The position numbers and the translations under genes are program-made. A DNA stretch of 40,447 nucleotides. Origin: Bacteroidales bacterium (lineage in GTDB: Bacteria > Bacteroidota > Bacteroidia > Bacteroidales > UBA932). The DNA lies in the NCBI GenBank assembly GCA_017651225.1, contig JAGCDF010000060.1, positions 1 through 40,447 of the forward strand. Direction: 5' to 3'. The notes under the pieces are model-generated. The model was not told the origin of the DNA and did not search any database. It worked only from the letters and a program-made list of their open reading frames with translations. Numbering within the stretch: position 1 is the first letter of the stretch; each line of letters opens with the position of its first letter. This document shows positions 32,500-40,447 of the stretch, one piece after another.

Positions 32500-33108
32500 T
32501 TACCAAGTATAGTTTACACTGACGCTGAAGATGCGCGAGCCCAGCAGATAGATGTTGTCGCCCTGCTGGGAAATCATGGGATTGATCTCGAATGAGCCGG
32601 ACCAGGGGCCCTTGCCCACCTGCACGCCCAGCAGGTTCACGCTGAGGGCATGGGCGGCCTCGGTGTTGCGCTCGTTGTCCCAGGCGATGAGCAGGCCGCT
32701 TCCCAGGCCGGCGTACATGCGCACCCATTCGCGGCGCAGGTAGGTGAAGCGGACGTTGGGCAGCAGGGTCAGGTCGTAGTTCTTCGAGCGGAAGTTCTTT
32801 TCGGTGGTCCAGAAAATCCCCTGGAAGTCCGCCTGCATGCCGAAGCTGAGCCACTTCAGCAGGTGGTAGCGGTATTCCGCGAAGATGTGGCCGGTGTAGG
32901 CGTAGTCGCGGTTCTCCTGGTAGGCATAGCCGGTCGGCTTGCCGGAAGGATAGCTGTGCGTGGAGCTCGGGTGGAAGGCCATGGTCTCGAAGAGCATGTC
33001 GCCCCAGCCCAGCCGGACCTCATGCTGGTCGAGCACCTGCGCGCCGCAGCAGAGCGGGAGCGCCAGCAGGGCGATGGCGATGGAGAGAAGTTTTGTCTTT
33101 CGAATCAT
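32500..33108 (-). CDS. small outer-membrane beta-barrel protein
   Basis: A 202-residue protein with signal peptide (IRKTKLLSIAIALLALPLCCGA) and alternating beta strands ending in an aromatic residue (FSVSVNYTW), as expected for an outer-membrane barrel. MIRKTK was chosen as the start because it opens the signal peptide. Strand-like pieces include AGHIF-type YTGHIFAEYRYHLLKWLSFG and LLPNVRFTYLRREWVRMYAGL. It is probably an OmpW/opacity-like eight-stranded barrel; no specific family is assigned. It is the first gene of the four-gene envelope operon. Confidence 0.78.
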   Translation of the reverse strand: MIRKTKLLSIAIALLALPLCCGAQVLDQHEVRLGWGDMLFETMAFHPSSTHSYPSGKPTGYAYQENRDYAYTGHIFAEYRYHLLKWLSFGMQADFQGIFWTTEKNFRSKNYDLTLLPNVRFTYLRREWVRMYAGLGSGLLIAWDNERNTEAAHALSVNLLGVQVGKGPWSGSFEINPMISQQGDNIYLLGSRIFSVSVNYTW

Positions 33109-33128
33109 CGTGTGGTTAGTTTCAAAAG

Positions 33129-33136
33129 CGAAAATA
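33129..33136 (-). promoter_or_regulatory. candidate -7 element of the envelope operon
   Basis: TATTTTCG on the minus strand is one base from TAnnTTTG; leader about 18 nt. Evidence is the motif and its position only. Confidence 0.35.
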
Positions 33137-33148
33137 ACAAGAAATCCG

Positions 33149-33156
33149 TATATTTG
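33149..33156 (+). promoter_or_regulatory. -7 element of the GH95 gene
   Basis: TATATTTG, full match, about 21 nt before the ATG, divergent from the envelope operon promoter. Confidence 0.55.
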
Positions 33157-33177
33157 GAAACAATCCCGAATAATTAG

Positions 33178-35505
33178 ATGAATCATCACTCACTTCTGTT
33201 GCTTTGTCTGCTGCCGCTGGCGGCATGCACGGCCGTGCCGCAGCGGGCCCTTGTCCTGCATTACGACCGCCCTGCGACCTGCCTCGAGGAGGCCCTTCCG
33301 CTGGGGAACGGACACCTTGGCGCCCTGGTCTATGGCGGCACGGACGAAGAACGCATCTCGCTCAACGACATTACGTTGTGGACCGGTGAGCCGGACCGCG
33401 GCGAGCAGCATCCCGACCTGCAGGACGGGGTGGGGGCGCACGCGGCGGAGACGGTCCCGCTGATCCGCGAAGCGCTCGCACGGGAGGATTACCGCGAAGC
33501 GGAACGCCTCCAGCGGCAGGTGCAAGGGCATTTCAGCGAATCCTACATGCCGCTGGGCACGCTCTGGATTCGCTACACCGACGGCGGGGACGTGAGCGGC
33601 TACTGCCGCGAACTCGACCTCGCATCCGCCGTCGCTCGGACGTCTTATGCCCGCGACGGAAAAGCCTTCGAGGCGTCGTACTACGTGTCCGCTCCGGACT
33701 CTGCCATCGTTGTCCGGCTGCGGTCGGAAGACGGCCTGCACGCGCGTCTGCGCCTGGATTCGCCGCTGCCGCATACGGTGAGCGTCCGCGACGGGGCGCT
33801 GGTCTCGGACGGCTATGCCGCCTGGCACGCCTATCCGGGCTACTACTGCAGCGGCGAGGGGCAGTTGCTGTATGACCCGGAACGGGGGATCCATTTCCGG
33901 ACGGTCTTGTCCGTCCGGGCTTCCGGCGGGCAAGTGCGCACGGAAGGGGAGGAACTGGTACTGGACGGCTGCCGGGAAGCGACGCTGCTGGTCGTCAACG
34001 CCACCAGTTTCAGCGGCTTCGACAAGGACCCGGTGCGCGAAGGACGGCCCTATCGGGCGCTCGCGGACGCCGCTGCCGCGCGGGTGCTCGCCGTCGATGA
34101 CGCCACGCTGCGCGCGCGGCATGAAGCGGACTACCGGGGGCTGTTCGACCGCGTCCGACTGGACCTGGGCCGGACGGATCCCGAGTTGCTGGCGCTGCCG
34201 ACCGACGAGCAGCTGCGCCGCTACGCCGAAGGCGCCGCCAATCCCGAGCTGGAGGCGCTCTACTTCCAGTACGGGCGCTATCTGCTGATCGCCTCGTCCC
34301 GGACGCCGGGCGTTCCAGCGAACCTGCAGGGACTGTGGAACGAGGGCGTGGATCCGCCGTGGAGCAGCAACTATACCGCCAACATCAATGTGGAAGAGAA
34401 TTACTGGCCCGCCGAGGTTGCGAATCTGGGGGAGTGCCACGAGGTGCTGCTGGATTTCGTGCAGGAGCTGGCGAAGAACGGCCGGGACGCTGCCGCGCAC
34501 TATTACGGCGCACAGCGCGGCTGGAACGCCGGGCACAACACGGACATCTGGGCGATGGCCTGCCCGGTGGGCCTGGGGACCGGCCAGTCTAGCTGGGCCA
34601 ACTGGACCATGGGCGGCGCCTGGCTGTCCACGCACCTCTGGGAGCATTGGCTGTTCAGTCGCGACCGGGCGCGCCTGGAGCGCGACTATCCGGTGCTGAA
34701 GGGGGCGGCGGAGTTCTGCCTGGACTGGCTGGTGGAGCGCGACGGGGAACTGATCACTTCGCCCGGCACCTCGCCGGAGAATTACTTTATCACTGACACC
34801 GGGGTGCGCGGGGCCACGCTGTACGGCGGCACGGCCGACCTCGCCATCATCCGGGAATGTCTCACCGATGCTGTCGCAGCGGCGCGCGAACTGGGAGTCG
34901 ACGAGGCTTTCGTCCAAGAGGCATCTGATGCCCTGGCGCGCCTGCACCCGTACCATGTCGGCGCCGCCGGGAACCTGCAGGAATGGTACTACGACTGGGC
35001 CGATCTGGAGCCGACGCATCGCCACCAAACACATTTGTTCGGTGTTTATCCCGGGCATCAGATCAGCGACGGACCCTTGGCGGACGCTTCGCACAAAACG
35101 CTGGATATCAAGGGATTCGAGACAACTGGCTGGAGCTGTGGCTGGCGGATCAATTTGTATGCGCGGCTGGGCGATGCGGAGAGCGCCTACCGGATGTACC
35201 GGCGCATCCTGCGCTATGTCAGCCCGTCTTCCGAGAGCGACGAACCCGACTATCAGGGCGGGGGAGGCACCTATCCCAACCTGCTCGACGCCCATCCGCC
35301 GTTCCAGATTGACGGCAATTTCGGCGCCTGCGCCGGCCTCGCCGAAATGCTCCTCCAATCGGCGCCCGACGGCACCGTCTCGCCGCTCCCGGCGCTGCCC
35401 GCCGCCTGGCCTGACGGCCGCGTCTCGGGCCTGCGCACCCGCAGCGGCCAGACGGTCGAGATGTCCTGGCGCCACGGCAAGCTCCGCCGCTTCCGGGTGT
35501 ACTAG
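33178..35505 (+). CDS. GH95 alpha-L-fucosidase-type lipoprotein
   Basis: A 775-residue GH95 enzyme with a lipoprotein signal ([11 protein letters not shown], Cys17). The N-terminal super-sandwich domain has [16 protein letters not shown] and [15 protein letters not shown]; the helical-barrel catalytic domain has [44 protein letters not shown] and [10 protein letters not shown]. By comparison with the characterised 1,2-alpha-L-fucosidase, the two Asn of NIN, the Glu of SPEN and the Asp of IDGNFG are the catalytic set, all kept. GH95 also includes galactosidases, so fucose is likely but not certain. It is a single-gene unit with its own -7 element and no SusC/D neighbour. Confidence 0.93.
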   Translation: MNHHSLLLLCLLPLAACTAVPQRALVLHYDRPATCLEEALPLGNGHLGALVYGGTDEERISLNDITLWTGEPDRGEQHPDLQDGVGAHAAETVPLIREALAREDYREAERLQRQVQGHFSESYMPLGTLWIRYTDGGDVSGYCRELDLASAVARTSYARDGKAFEASYYVSAPDSAIVVRLRSEDGLHARLRLDSPLPHTVSVRDGALVSDGYAAWHAYPGYYCSGEGQLLYDPERGIHFRTVLSVRASGGQVRTEGEELVLDGCREATLLVVNATSFSGFDKDPVREGRPYRALADAAAARVLAVDDATLRARHEADYRGLFDRVRLDLGRTDPELLALPTDEQLRRYAEGAANPELEALYFQYGRYLLIASSRTPGVPANLQGLWNEGVDPPWSSNYTANINVEENYWPAEVANLGECHEVLLDFVQELAKNGRDAAAHYYGAQRGWNAGHNTDIWAMACPVGLGTGQSSWANWTMGGAWLSTHLWEHWLFSRDRARLERDYPVLKGAAEFCLDWLVERDGELITSPGTSPENYFITDTGVRGATLYGGTADLAIIRECLTDAVAAARELGVDEAFVQEASDALARLHPYHVGAAGNLQEWYYDWADLEPTHRHQTHLFGVYPGHQISDGPLADASHKTLDIKGFETTGWSCGWRINLYARLGDAESAYRMYRRILRYVSPSSESDEPDYQGGGGTYPNLLDAHPPFQIDGNFGACAGLAEMLLQSAPDGTVSPLPALPAAWPDGRVSGLRTRSGQTVEMSWRHGKLRRFRVY

Positions 35506-35519
35506 CCTCGCTCTAAATA

Positions 35520-35551
35520 TTTGGCAGGATTGCGAAAAAGTCCTATCTTTG
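35520..35551 (+). promoter_or_regulatory. promoter of tRNA-Val and tmRNA
   Basis: TTTG (35520-35523) and TATCTTTG (35544-35551) are separated by 20 nt, a full match to the two-part Bacteroidetes promoter. The start would be about 24 nt before the tRNA. Confidence 0.8.
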
Positions 35552-35577
35552 CAATCATTTTTGGGACCAGCGCTTTT

Positions 35578-35655
35578 GGGAGATTAGCTCAGTTGGTTCA
35601 GAGCACTTGCCTTACAAGCAAGGGGTCACTGGTTCGAACCCAGTATCTCCCACCA
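35578..35655 (+). tRNA. tRNA-Val (anticodon TAC), CCA encoded
   Basis: Acceptor stem GGGAGAT (35578-35584) pairs with ATCTCCC (35645-35651), then discriminator A and encoded CCA (35653-35655). Anticodon loop CTTACAA holds TAC at 35613-35615; the D-loop and GGTTCGAACCC T-arm are standard. It is followed 11 nt later by tmRNA. Confidence 0.96.
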
Positions 35656-35666
35656 CTTACACATTC

Positions 35667-36059
35667 GGGGATGTTCTGGTTTCGACAGCACTGATTTTGG
35701 ATGGTAAGCACGTCGGGTGTAGGAGGCTGACCCGTTAATCCCAGTCTTCGAGCCATAACTGGCAACTACAATTATTCATACGCTTGCTAATCTCCAAGAG
35801 ATTGAGCATCAATCGCTTCCGCCTAGGCTGCGGAACGACGTATATCCCTCCAGCTTTAGGCCGGTTCAGTCTGGATCCAGGGGTATCATCAAAACCGGAT
35901 GCGCGGCTCAGACGCCTCTAAGGACCGCTAAGATTCAGAGGATAAGCCCGTAGTGGCCTGCCTTCCGGCAGCTCCGGGCCGACAATCAAAGAAAGGATAA
36001 GCGTGTAGAAAGCTATCTGGGACTCTGTTTGGACGGCGGTTCGACTCCGCCCATCTCCA
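35667..36059 (+). ncRNA. ssrA: transfer-messenger RNA
   Basis: A 393-nt tmRNA that rescues stalled ribosomes. The 5' end GGGGATG (35667-35673), followed by GGTTTCGACAGC, pairs with 3' CATCTCC (36052-36058), and the T-arm GGCGGTTCGACTCCGCC is present; CCA is not encoded. The tag frame runs 35761-35790, resume codon GGC, giving Gly-Asn-Tyr-Asn-Tyr-Ser-Tyr-Ala-Cys then TAA. Hairpin-rich pseudoknot regions follow. The Ala-Cys ending departs from the common Leu-Ala-Ala end. No separate promoter is seen, so it is probably processed from the tRNA-Val transcript. Confidence 0.95.
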
Positions 36060-36060
36060 C

Positions 36061-36096
36061 AAAAAAGGCCGTCGGTATCCGCCGATGGCCTTTTTT
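36061..36096 (+). terminator. terminator of the tRNA-Val-tmRNA transcript
   Basis: A run of A then GGCCGTCGG (36067-36075) pairs with CCGATGGCC (36082-36090, one G.T pair), followed by six T (36091-36096). With A:T pairs the stem extends to 15 bp. Confidence 0.92.
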
Positions 36097-36120
36097 GCGG
36101 AGATATCGCTTCCGCTATGA

Positions 36121-36140
36121 TTGGGGGGCGTTCCCCCCAA
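36121..36140. repeat. G-run/C-run palindrome after the VanX-like gene
   Basis: TTGGGGGG and CCCCCCAA pair perfectly around CGTT. It lies 31 bp downstream of the minus-strand dipeptidase stop and could end its transcript, but no T-run follows. From memory such G/C-run hairpins are common intergenic repeats in Bacteroidetes. Confidence 0.5.
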
Positions 36141-36171
36141 ACCCCCTGCGTCGCTTCACTCCGATTCTGCT

Positions 36172-37101
36172 TTACGGCAGATTCCGGACCGGGAAGGTGA
36201 AATAGGTCTCGGGGTAGGGTTCGTCGGCCAGGGTGAAGTGCCACCACTCGCTCTCAAGCGGCTTGAAACCGTGGCGGAGCATCGCCTCGCGCAGGATCTG
36301 GCGGTTGGCGAACTGCTCTGCGTTGATGCTGCGGCTTGCGGGGCTCTTTCGGTTGTCGCCGTTATAAAGGCCCATGACGGGGTTGCCGCAGAAGTCCGGA
36401 TGGCTCTCCGGGCCGAACCAGTCGAAGGTGCCGCCCATATCCACTTCCTTCTCGGTGGACATGTCGAAAAGCGTCAGATCGACCGTGGAGCCGCGCGTGT
36501 GGCCGGATTTCTCCATGATGTACAATTGCTCGAAGAGCACAGATTTGTCCAGGTCGGGGTAGAAGTACGGCTTCATCAGCGTGTCCGTGAGGTTGGCCGC
36601 CCAGCGGACGAAATGGTCCACCGCGCACTGCGGCCGGTAGGCGTCGTAGATCTTGATTCGGTAGCCCAGCGTGAGCAGTTCGTCACTGACGGCGCGCAGG
36701 GAATCGGCCGCCTGCCGCGTCAGCAGGGCGGTGGGCTGGAGGTAGCCGTCGATGCGTGCGCCGACGAAATTGTAGGTGCTGTGATAACGGATTTCCAGGA
36801 TGGCGTCCGGCACCGCCTCGGCGATCTCGACGAAATCGTCGAAATTCTCTTCCGGGGTCTCCTTGGCCTTGCCGAAGAGGCCGAAGCCCTTGCGGATCAT
36901 CCGGGAGTGGCGGCGGGCGTCGCCCTTGACCTGGGCGAGCGAGGCGGAGGTGATGCCGTCGATGCCTTTGATTTTGTTTTCAAGCTTGGCGATGCCGATG
37001 TAGGCGGGGCGGAGCCGGTGCTCGCTGGCGGCCCAGAAGAGCACCAGCACCACGATGGCGAGCAGGATCCAAAGGATACGATGGGGGGATTTCTTTTTCA
37101 T
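36172..37101 (-). CDS. VanX/DdpX-type D-alanyl-D-alanine dipeptidase, membrane anchored
   Basis: A 309-residue M15D metallopeptidase that, in its family, cleaves D-Ala-D-Ala dipeptide. An N-terminal membrane anchor spans about residues 10-24 (LWILLAIVVLVLFWA), then a linker, then the enzyme domain. Zinc ligands are His201 and Asp208 in SGHTRGSTVDLTL and His288 in ESEWWHFTL, with Glu285 as base; Arg156 in YDAYRPQ is the substrate-contact residue. The start MKKKSPHRI was chosen over an upstream ATG because of the adjacent basic anchor. No VanH/VanA genes are near, so a cell-wall recycling role is more likely than vancomycin resistance. It is divergent from the COG0523 gene. Confidence 0.92.
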   Translation of the reverse strand: MKKKSPHRILWILLAIVVLVLFWAASEHRLRPAYIGIAKLENKIKGIDGITSASLAQVKGDARRHSRMIRKGFGLFGKAKETPEENFDDFVEIAEAVPDAILEIRYHSTYNFVGARIDGYLQPTALLTRQAADSLRAVSDELLTLGYRIKIYDAYRPQCAVDHFVRWAANLTDTLMKPYFYPDLDKSVLFEQLYIMEKSGHTRGSTVDLTLFDMSTEKEVDMGGTFDWFGPESHPDFCGNPVMGLYNGDNRKSPASRSINAEQFANRQILREAMLRHGFKPLESEWWHFTLADEPYPETYFTFPVRNLP

Positions 37102-37149
37102 GGAGGTAAAGGTAAACATTTTTTCGGGATAAGGTGTTGATTTATTTGC

Positions 37150-37157
37150 TAACTTCG
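37150..37157 (+). promoter_or_regulatory. candidate -7 element for the COG0523 gene
   Basis: TAACTTCG, one base from TAnnTTTG, ending nine bases before the ATG and implying a leader of about 7 nt. Weak support. Confidence 0.3.
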
Positions 37158-37166
37158 CGCCCAGTT

Positions 37167-38345
37167 ATGAATATAGAATTGGAAAACAAGCAGCTGCCGG
37201 TGCTGCTGATTACCGGCTATCTGGGGAGCGGCAAGACGACGCTTCTGAACAGGATCCTGACGAACCGCCGCGGCATCAAGTTCGCGGTGATTGTCAATGA
37301 CTTGGGCGAGGTGAACATCGACGCGGACCTGATCGAGAAGGGCGGTGTCGTGGGCCAGACGGACGACAGTCTGGTGGCCCTGCAGAACGGCTGCATCTGC
37401 TGCACGCTGAAGATGGACCTCATCGCGCAGCTGGAGGAGATCGCGAAGATGAACAGGTTCGACTACATCGCCATCGAGGCGAGCGGCATCTGTGAGCCCG
37501 CCCCGATCGCGCAGACGATCAACTCCTATCCGCAGCTCTCGCGGCCGTCCTACCCGGGCGTCGCCATCCCGACGATGGACTGCATCGTCACGGTCGTGGA
37601 CGCCCTGCGGATGAAAGACGAATTTGCCTGCGGCGAAGCGCTCAAGCGCGAAAACATCGACGAGGAAGACATCGAGAATCTCGTGATCGAGCAGATCGAA
37701 TTTTGCAATATCGTGCTGCTCAACAAGGCCTCCGAGGTCACGCCCGAGGAGCTCGGACGCGTGAAGAGCATCGTGCGCGCCCTGCAGCCGAAGGCCGAGA
37801 TCCTGACCTGCGACTACGGCGATATCGAGCTCGACAAGCTCCTGCACACGGGCCTGTTCGACTTCGACAAGGTGGCCACCAGTGCCGCCTGGATCGCTGA
37901 AATCGAAGGCGACGATGACGATGATCACGAGCACCACCATCACCACGACCACGACCATGAAGAGGGCGAGGCAGAGGAGTACGGCGTGGGGACCTACGTG
38001 TATTACTCGCGTCCTGCGCTGGATATAAACAAGTTTGACTACTTTGTCGCGAAAAAGTGGCCCAAGAACATTATCCGCTGCAAGGGCCTGTGCTACTTCA
38101 GCGCCGACGTCGACAAGTGCTACCTCTTCGAGACGGCCGGTCAGCAGAAGACGCTCAAGGACGCGGGATATTGGTTCGCCACGATGCCCCGCGACGAGCT
38201 GCAGGAGATGATGCGGCGCGACGCCAAGCTGCGCCGTGACTGGGATCCGGAGTACGGGGACCGCATGAACAAGATCGTGTTCATCGGGCAGCACCTCGAC
38301 AAGGAAGCCATTGAATCCCTGATGGACGGCTGTCTGCAAGAGTAA
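37167..38345 (+). CDS. COG0523 (CobW-family) metallochaperone GTPase
   Basis: A 392-residue G3E GTPase thought to deliver metal, often zinc, to client proteins. MNIELENKQLPVLLITG was chosen as the start because it opens the Walker A strand; GYLGSGKT is at residues 17-24. The family's metal-binding CxCC motif is Cys76, Cys78, Cys79 (NGCICCTLKMD), and the switch and GTP motifs EASGICEP and LNKASEV are present. A linker at about 251-273 is strongly His/Asp-rich (DDDDDHEHHHHHDHDHE), probably a metal store. The C-terminal CobW domain starts GTYVYYSRPALDINKFDYF. Its stop overlaps the next gene's ATG (TAATG). The metal is not determined. Confidence 0.93.
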   Translation: MNIELENKQLPVLLITGYLGSGKTTLLNRILTNRRGIKFAVIVNDLGEVNIDADLIEKGGVVGQTDDSLVALQNGCICCTLKMDLIAQLEEIAKMNRFDYIAIEASGICEPAPIAQTINSYPQLSRPSYPGVAIPTMDCIVTVVDALRMKDEFACGEALKRENIDEEDIENLVIEQIEFCNIVLLNKASEVTPEELGRVKSIVRALQPKAEILTCDYGDIELDKLLHTGLFDFDKVATSAAWIAEIEGDDDDDHEHHHHHDHDHEEGEAEEYGVGTYVYYSRPALDINKFDYFVAKKWPKNIIRCKGLCYFSADVDKCYLFETAGQQKTLKDAGYWFATMPRDELQEMMRRDAKLRRDWDPEYGDRMNKIVFIGQHLDKEAIESLMDGCLQE

Positions 38346-39331
38346 TGCGCAGCGAGATTCTCTCCGTCGTTGCTTTATGGCTGGCTGTGGCCCTGGCGCT
38401 GCTGGTCCTGGACGCCATCGTCTCCGGGCTGCTCGCTCTGGTGTGCCGCCGGAACTTCCGCCGCTGCTTCCGTCGGGGCCTGCTGTCGCAAGCCCTGCCG
38501 CCGCTGCTCCTGCTCTACGGCATGCTGATTGAGCGGAACTGTTACCGGGTGCGGAACGTGGAGCTTGTTTCCGAGACGCTTCCTGCGGCCTTTGACGGCT
38601 ATACGCTGGTCCAGTTGTCCGACATCCATTCCAGTTCTTTCCGCTTTCGCATCCGCTCCCTGGAGCGGGCGATGGACAAGGTGAACGCCCTCGGGGCGGA
38701 CCTCATCGTGTTCACGGGTGACCTCGTGACCCTCCTTCCGTCCGAATTGCAGAAGACGGCTCCCGCCCTGGCGCGCCTCCATGCGCCGGACGGCGTGCTC
38801 TCCGTGCTCGGCAATCACGACTACTGCCCTTATTTCCCCGGTGCCTACCGACAGGCAAATCTGGACTCGCTGGAAGCGGTCGCGGCGCGGGAGAGGGCCC
38901 TGGGCTGGGATCTGCTCCGCAACGAGAACCGTCGGATTGTCCGGGGAGGCGATACCCTGGCCGTCGTGGGCGTGGAGAATATCAGCGATATACCGAAATT
39001 CCCTTCGACGGGCGACCTTCCGCTGGCGATGCAGGGGACCGAGGGCTGCTGGCGCATCCTGCTGAGCCACGATCCCACGCACTGGGAGCGCGATGTGGTG
39101 GGCAAAGTTGACATCCCCCTGACCCTCAGCGGACATACCCATGCCTCCCAGGTGAGTCTTTTCGGCCTCTGGACGCCGAGCAGCCTGAAATACCGCCACA
39201 CGCACGGCCTGTACCGGGAGCAGGGACAGTACCTCTATGTGAACATCGGCCTGGGCGAGACCATCTTCCCGGCCCGCTTCTGCGCCGTTCCGGAGATTAC
39301 CCGCATTGTCCTGCGGAGAAAAGGGGAATAG
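38345..39331 (+). CDS. membrane-anchored calcineurin-like metallophosphoesterase
   Basis: A 328-residue YkuE-type phosphoesterase. Two hydrophobic segments lie at about 6-35 and 46-62 (SVVALWLAVALALLVLDAIV; LPPLLLLYGML), then the catalytic domain with all metal-binding blocks: LSDIHS, FTGDLV, LGNHDY, LLSHDPTHW and LSGHTHASQV. Relatives act on phospholipid headgroups or UDP-sugar lipids, but the substrate is unknown. It is translationally coupled to the COG0523 GTPase, which suggests metal supply to this metalloenzyme; that link is inference. Its stop lies two bases from the stop of the convergent transporter. Confidence 0.9.
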   Translation: MRSEILSVVALWLAVALALLVLDAIVSGLLALVCRRNFRRCFRRGLLSQALPPLLLLYGMLIERNCYRVRNVELVSETLPAAFDGYTLVQLSDIHSSSFRFRIRSLERAMDKVNALGADLIVFTGDLVTLLPSELQKTAPALARLHAPDGVLSVLGNHDYCPYFPGAYRQANLDSLEAVAARERALGWDLLRNENRRIVRGGDTLAVVGVENISDIPKFPSTGDLPLAMQGTEGCWRILLSHDPTHWERDVVGKVDIPLTLSGHTHASQVSLFGLWTPSSLKYRHTHGLYREQGQYLYVNIGLGETIFPARFCAVPEITRIVLRRKGE

Positions 39332-39333
39332 CG

Positions 39334-40272
39334 TTACAGCAGGAAGAACAGCGCGACGCCAATCATCGAAACGGTCACGCCGAGGATTTCCTTCGGCGTG
39401 ATTTTTTGTTTGTAGATCAGCGCGTAGGGGAGGATGATGAGCACGGGTGTGAGGGCCATCAGCGTGGAGGCGATGCCGGCGCGGGCGTACTGCACGGCCA
39501 TGAGCGAGAGCGACACGCCGATGAAGGGTCCGAAGAGGGTGGTGAGGCCGGTGAACTGCATACCGCGGCGGTTGTGGACGGCGGCGCGCAGCTGCGGCAA
39601 CTGGCGCAGCAGGGCCATCCAGACGAAGAAGCCGACCGCGCCGACCAGCGAACGTATCATCGTGGAGGCGAAGGGCATGGCCCAGTCGAAAGCGGCCGGG
39701 GCGTCTGCAGGGAGCGCCGCCTCGTAGTGCTGCATGCCGATCTTGCTCAGCACGAGGCCCACGCCCTGGCCCATGCCGGCGCCGATGCCCAGCAGGACGC
39801 CCTTGAGGGGCAGCTTGAGCGTGAGGTGGTGGCCGTCCTGGGAGCGGCTGAGGATGGACAGGGCGATACCCGACAGGGTCACGCCCATGGCCAGTACGGA
39901 CTTCCAGGAGAGCGTCTCGCCGAGCAGGATCCAGCCGGCAAAGGCGGCGAAGACGGGCGCAAGCGTCATGAAGAGCTGCCCGAAGCGGGCGCCGATCACG
40001 ACGTAGGAGTTGAAGAGACAGAAGTCCCCGAACACGTAGCCGACCAGGGCGGAGAGGCCCATCCAGAGCCAGGTCTTGCCGTCGGCGAAGGCGGGGTAAG
40101 GGTGTCCGATGACGATCCAGAGAAGTGCGCCGAGCAGGACGGACGACAGGATCATGCGGAACAGGTTGGTGCTCATGGCGCCAATCCTGCGGCTCGCCTC
40201 GTTGGCGAAGAGCGCGGTCGCGGTCCACAGCATGGCCACGACGAGCGAGATGATTTCTCCCAGATATTGCAT
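39334..40272 (-). CDS. EamA-family (DMT) membrane transporter
   Basis: A 312-residue protein with about ten transmembrane helices in two EamA repeats: the first about 1-140 (LGEIISLVVAMLWTATALFA, VFAAFAGWILLGETLSWKSV), the second about 160-312 (LKGVLLGIGAGMGQGVGLVLS, APVLIILPYALIYKQKITPKE with the repeat-end motif). MQYLGEIISL was taken as the start, just after a -7 element. Family members export amino acids, nucleotides or other metabolites; the substrate is unknown. It converges on the phosphoesterase gene with no terminator between. Confidence 0.9.
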   Translation of the reverse strand: MQYLGEIISLVVAMLWTATALFANEASRRIGAMSTNLFRMILSSVLLGALLWIVIGHPYPAFADGKTWLWMGLSALVGYVFGDFCLFNSYVVIGARFGQLFMTLAPVFAAFAGWILLGETLSWKSVLAMGVTLSGIALSILSRSQDGHHLTLKLPLKGVLLGIGAGMGQGVGLVLSKIGMQHYEAALPADAPAAFDWAMPFASTMIRSLVGAVGFFVWMALLRQLPQLRAAVHNRRGMQFTGLTTLFGPFIGVSLSLMAVQYARAGIASTLMALTPVLIILPYALIYKQKITPKEILGVTVSMIGVALFFLL

Positions 40273-40277
40273 AAAAG

Positions 40278-40285
40278 CGAAACTA
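40278..40285 (-). promoter_or_regulatory. candidate -7 element for the EamA gene
   Basis: TAGTTTCG on the minus strand, one base from TAnnTTTG; the implied leader is about 3 nt. TTTG occurs at 40302-40305, slightly close for a -33 element. Confidence 0.4.
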
Positions 40286-40298
40286 ACGGCGCGCAAAT

Positions 40299-40447
40299 TT
40301 ACAAATATTCCCGGAGAATGGAAGCGGCCGCTTCGGCAATGCGCTCGCGGGCCCAGGCGGGCTGCATGGCGACGCAGTCGGGGATGCCGTCGTCCGCCAG
40401 GGCGACGATGCGGGAGAAGGGGAGCGCGGGGCCGGGGGCGACGCGGC
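40299..40447 (-). CDS. partial gene, 3' end only, product unknown
   Basis: The minus strand is open from the window edge to a TAA at 40299, ending ...FSRIVALADDGIPDC, then VAMQPAWARERIAEAAASIL, then REYL. It has the amphipathic helix expected of a protein C-terminus. It lies 26 bp before the EamA gene on the same strand. The fragment is too short to identify. Confidence 0.5.
   Translation of the reverse strand, partial: RVAPGPALPFSRIVALADDGIPDCVAMQPAWARERIAEAAASILREYL

Noticed and set aside
33190-35475. 761-codon minus-strand open frame opposite GH95
   Set aside because: Antisense shadow of a GC-rich gene; no motif seen, and GH95 motifs fill the plus strand.
35918-36247. Minus-strand ORF with CGDGRSRTAVQTES-like sequence
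   Set aside because: It is the antisense of the tmRNA 3' part, a well-known source of spurious gene calls.
36172-37101. Vancomycin-resistance gene cluster
   Set aside because: Only the VanX-type peptidase is present; no ligase or dehydrogenase partner and no VanR/VanS pair lie nearby.

Overview
The window looks like a chromosomal segment of a GC-rich (about 60% by eye) member of the Bacteroidota, most likely Bacteroidales from a gut or rumen setting. The evidence is the short 286-residue primary sigma factor, Bacteroidetes-type promoters (-7 element TAnnTTTG, best seen with its TTTG -33 partner before tRNA-Val), many lipoproteins and outer-membrane barrels, glycoside hydrolases of families GH97 and GH95, and BlaR-type M56 peptidases carrying TonB modules. 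The genus cannot be fixed from the sequence alone.

Layout. 1-9.8 kb is housekeeping: dnaN (minus), then plus-strand htrA, rpoD, argS and ygiQ (the last three overlapping end to end), a small conserved-looking protein, a ClC channel and dtd. ygiQ carries a 41-codon in-frame palindromic insertion flanked by direct repeats. 9.83-11.42 kb is a self-contained REP-associated tyrosine transposase (RAYT) unit: an unknown 117-residue ORF plus a Y1/HUH transposase, bracketed by two 110-bp inverted, internally palindromic repeats that align without gaps at about 80% identity. Beside it lies the 3' remnant of a retropepsin-like protease gene. 11.6-14.6 kb is a BlaI-BlaR-TPR regulatory operon (minus). 14.8-18.0 kb holds a tandem pair of glycosyltransferases and an esterase lipoprotein (plus). 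18.0-20.8 kb is a minus-strand operon of a dolichol-phosphate-mannose-synthase-like enzyme and Tex. 20.9-26.3 kb is a complete heavy-metal RND efflux operon with a palindromic candidate operator. 26.3-29.2 kb has a GH97 enzyme and a rhodanese/metallo-beta-lactamase lipoprotein. After tRNA-Ser comes a four-gene envelope operon (29.4-33.1 kb, minus), a divergent GH95 fucosidase, then tRNA-Val and tmRNA on one likely transcript. The right end has a VanX-like dipeptidase, a COG0523 metallochaperone GTPase with a metallophosphoesterase, an EamA transporter and the 3' end of an unidentified gene.

Most promising for novelty: the RAYT unit with its unknown partner ORF and structured ends, the translated palindromic element in YgiQ, an unusual tmRNA tag ending in Ala-Cys, the metal-efflux operator, and promoters that imply 3-5-nt 5' leaders. 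All identifications rest on reading protein motifs by eye; no database search was run.
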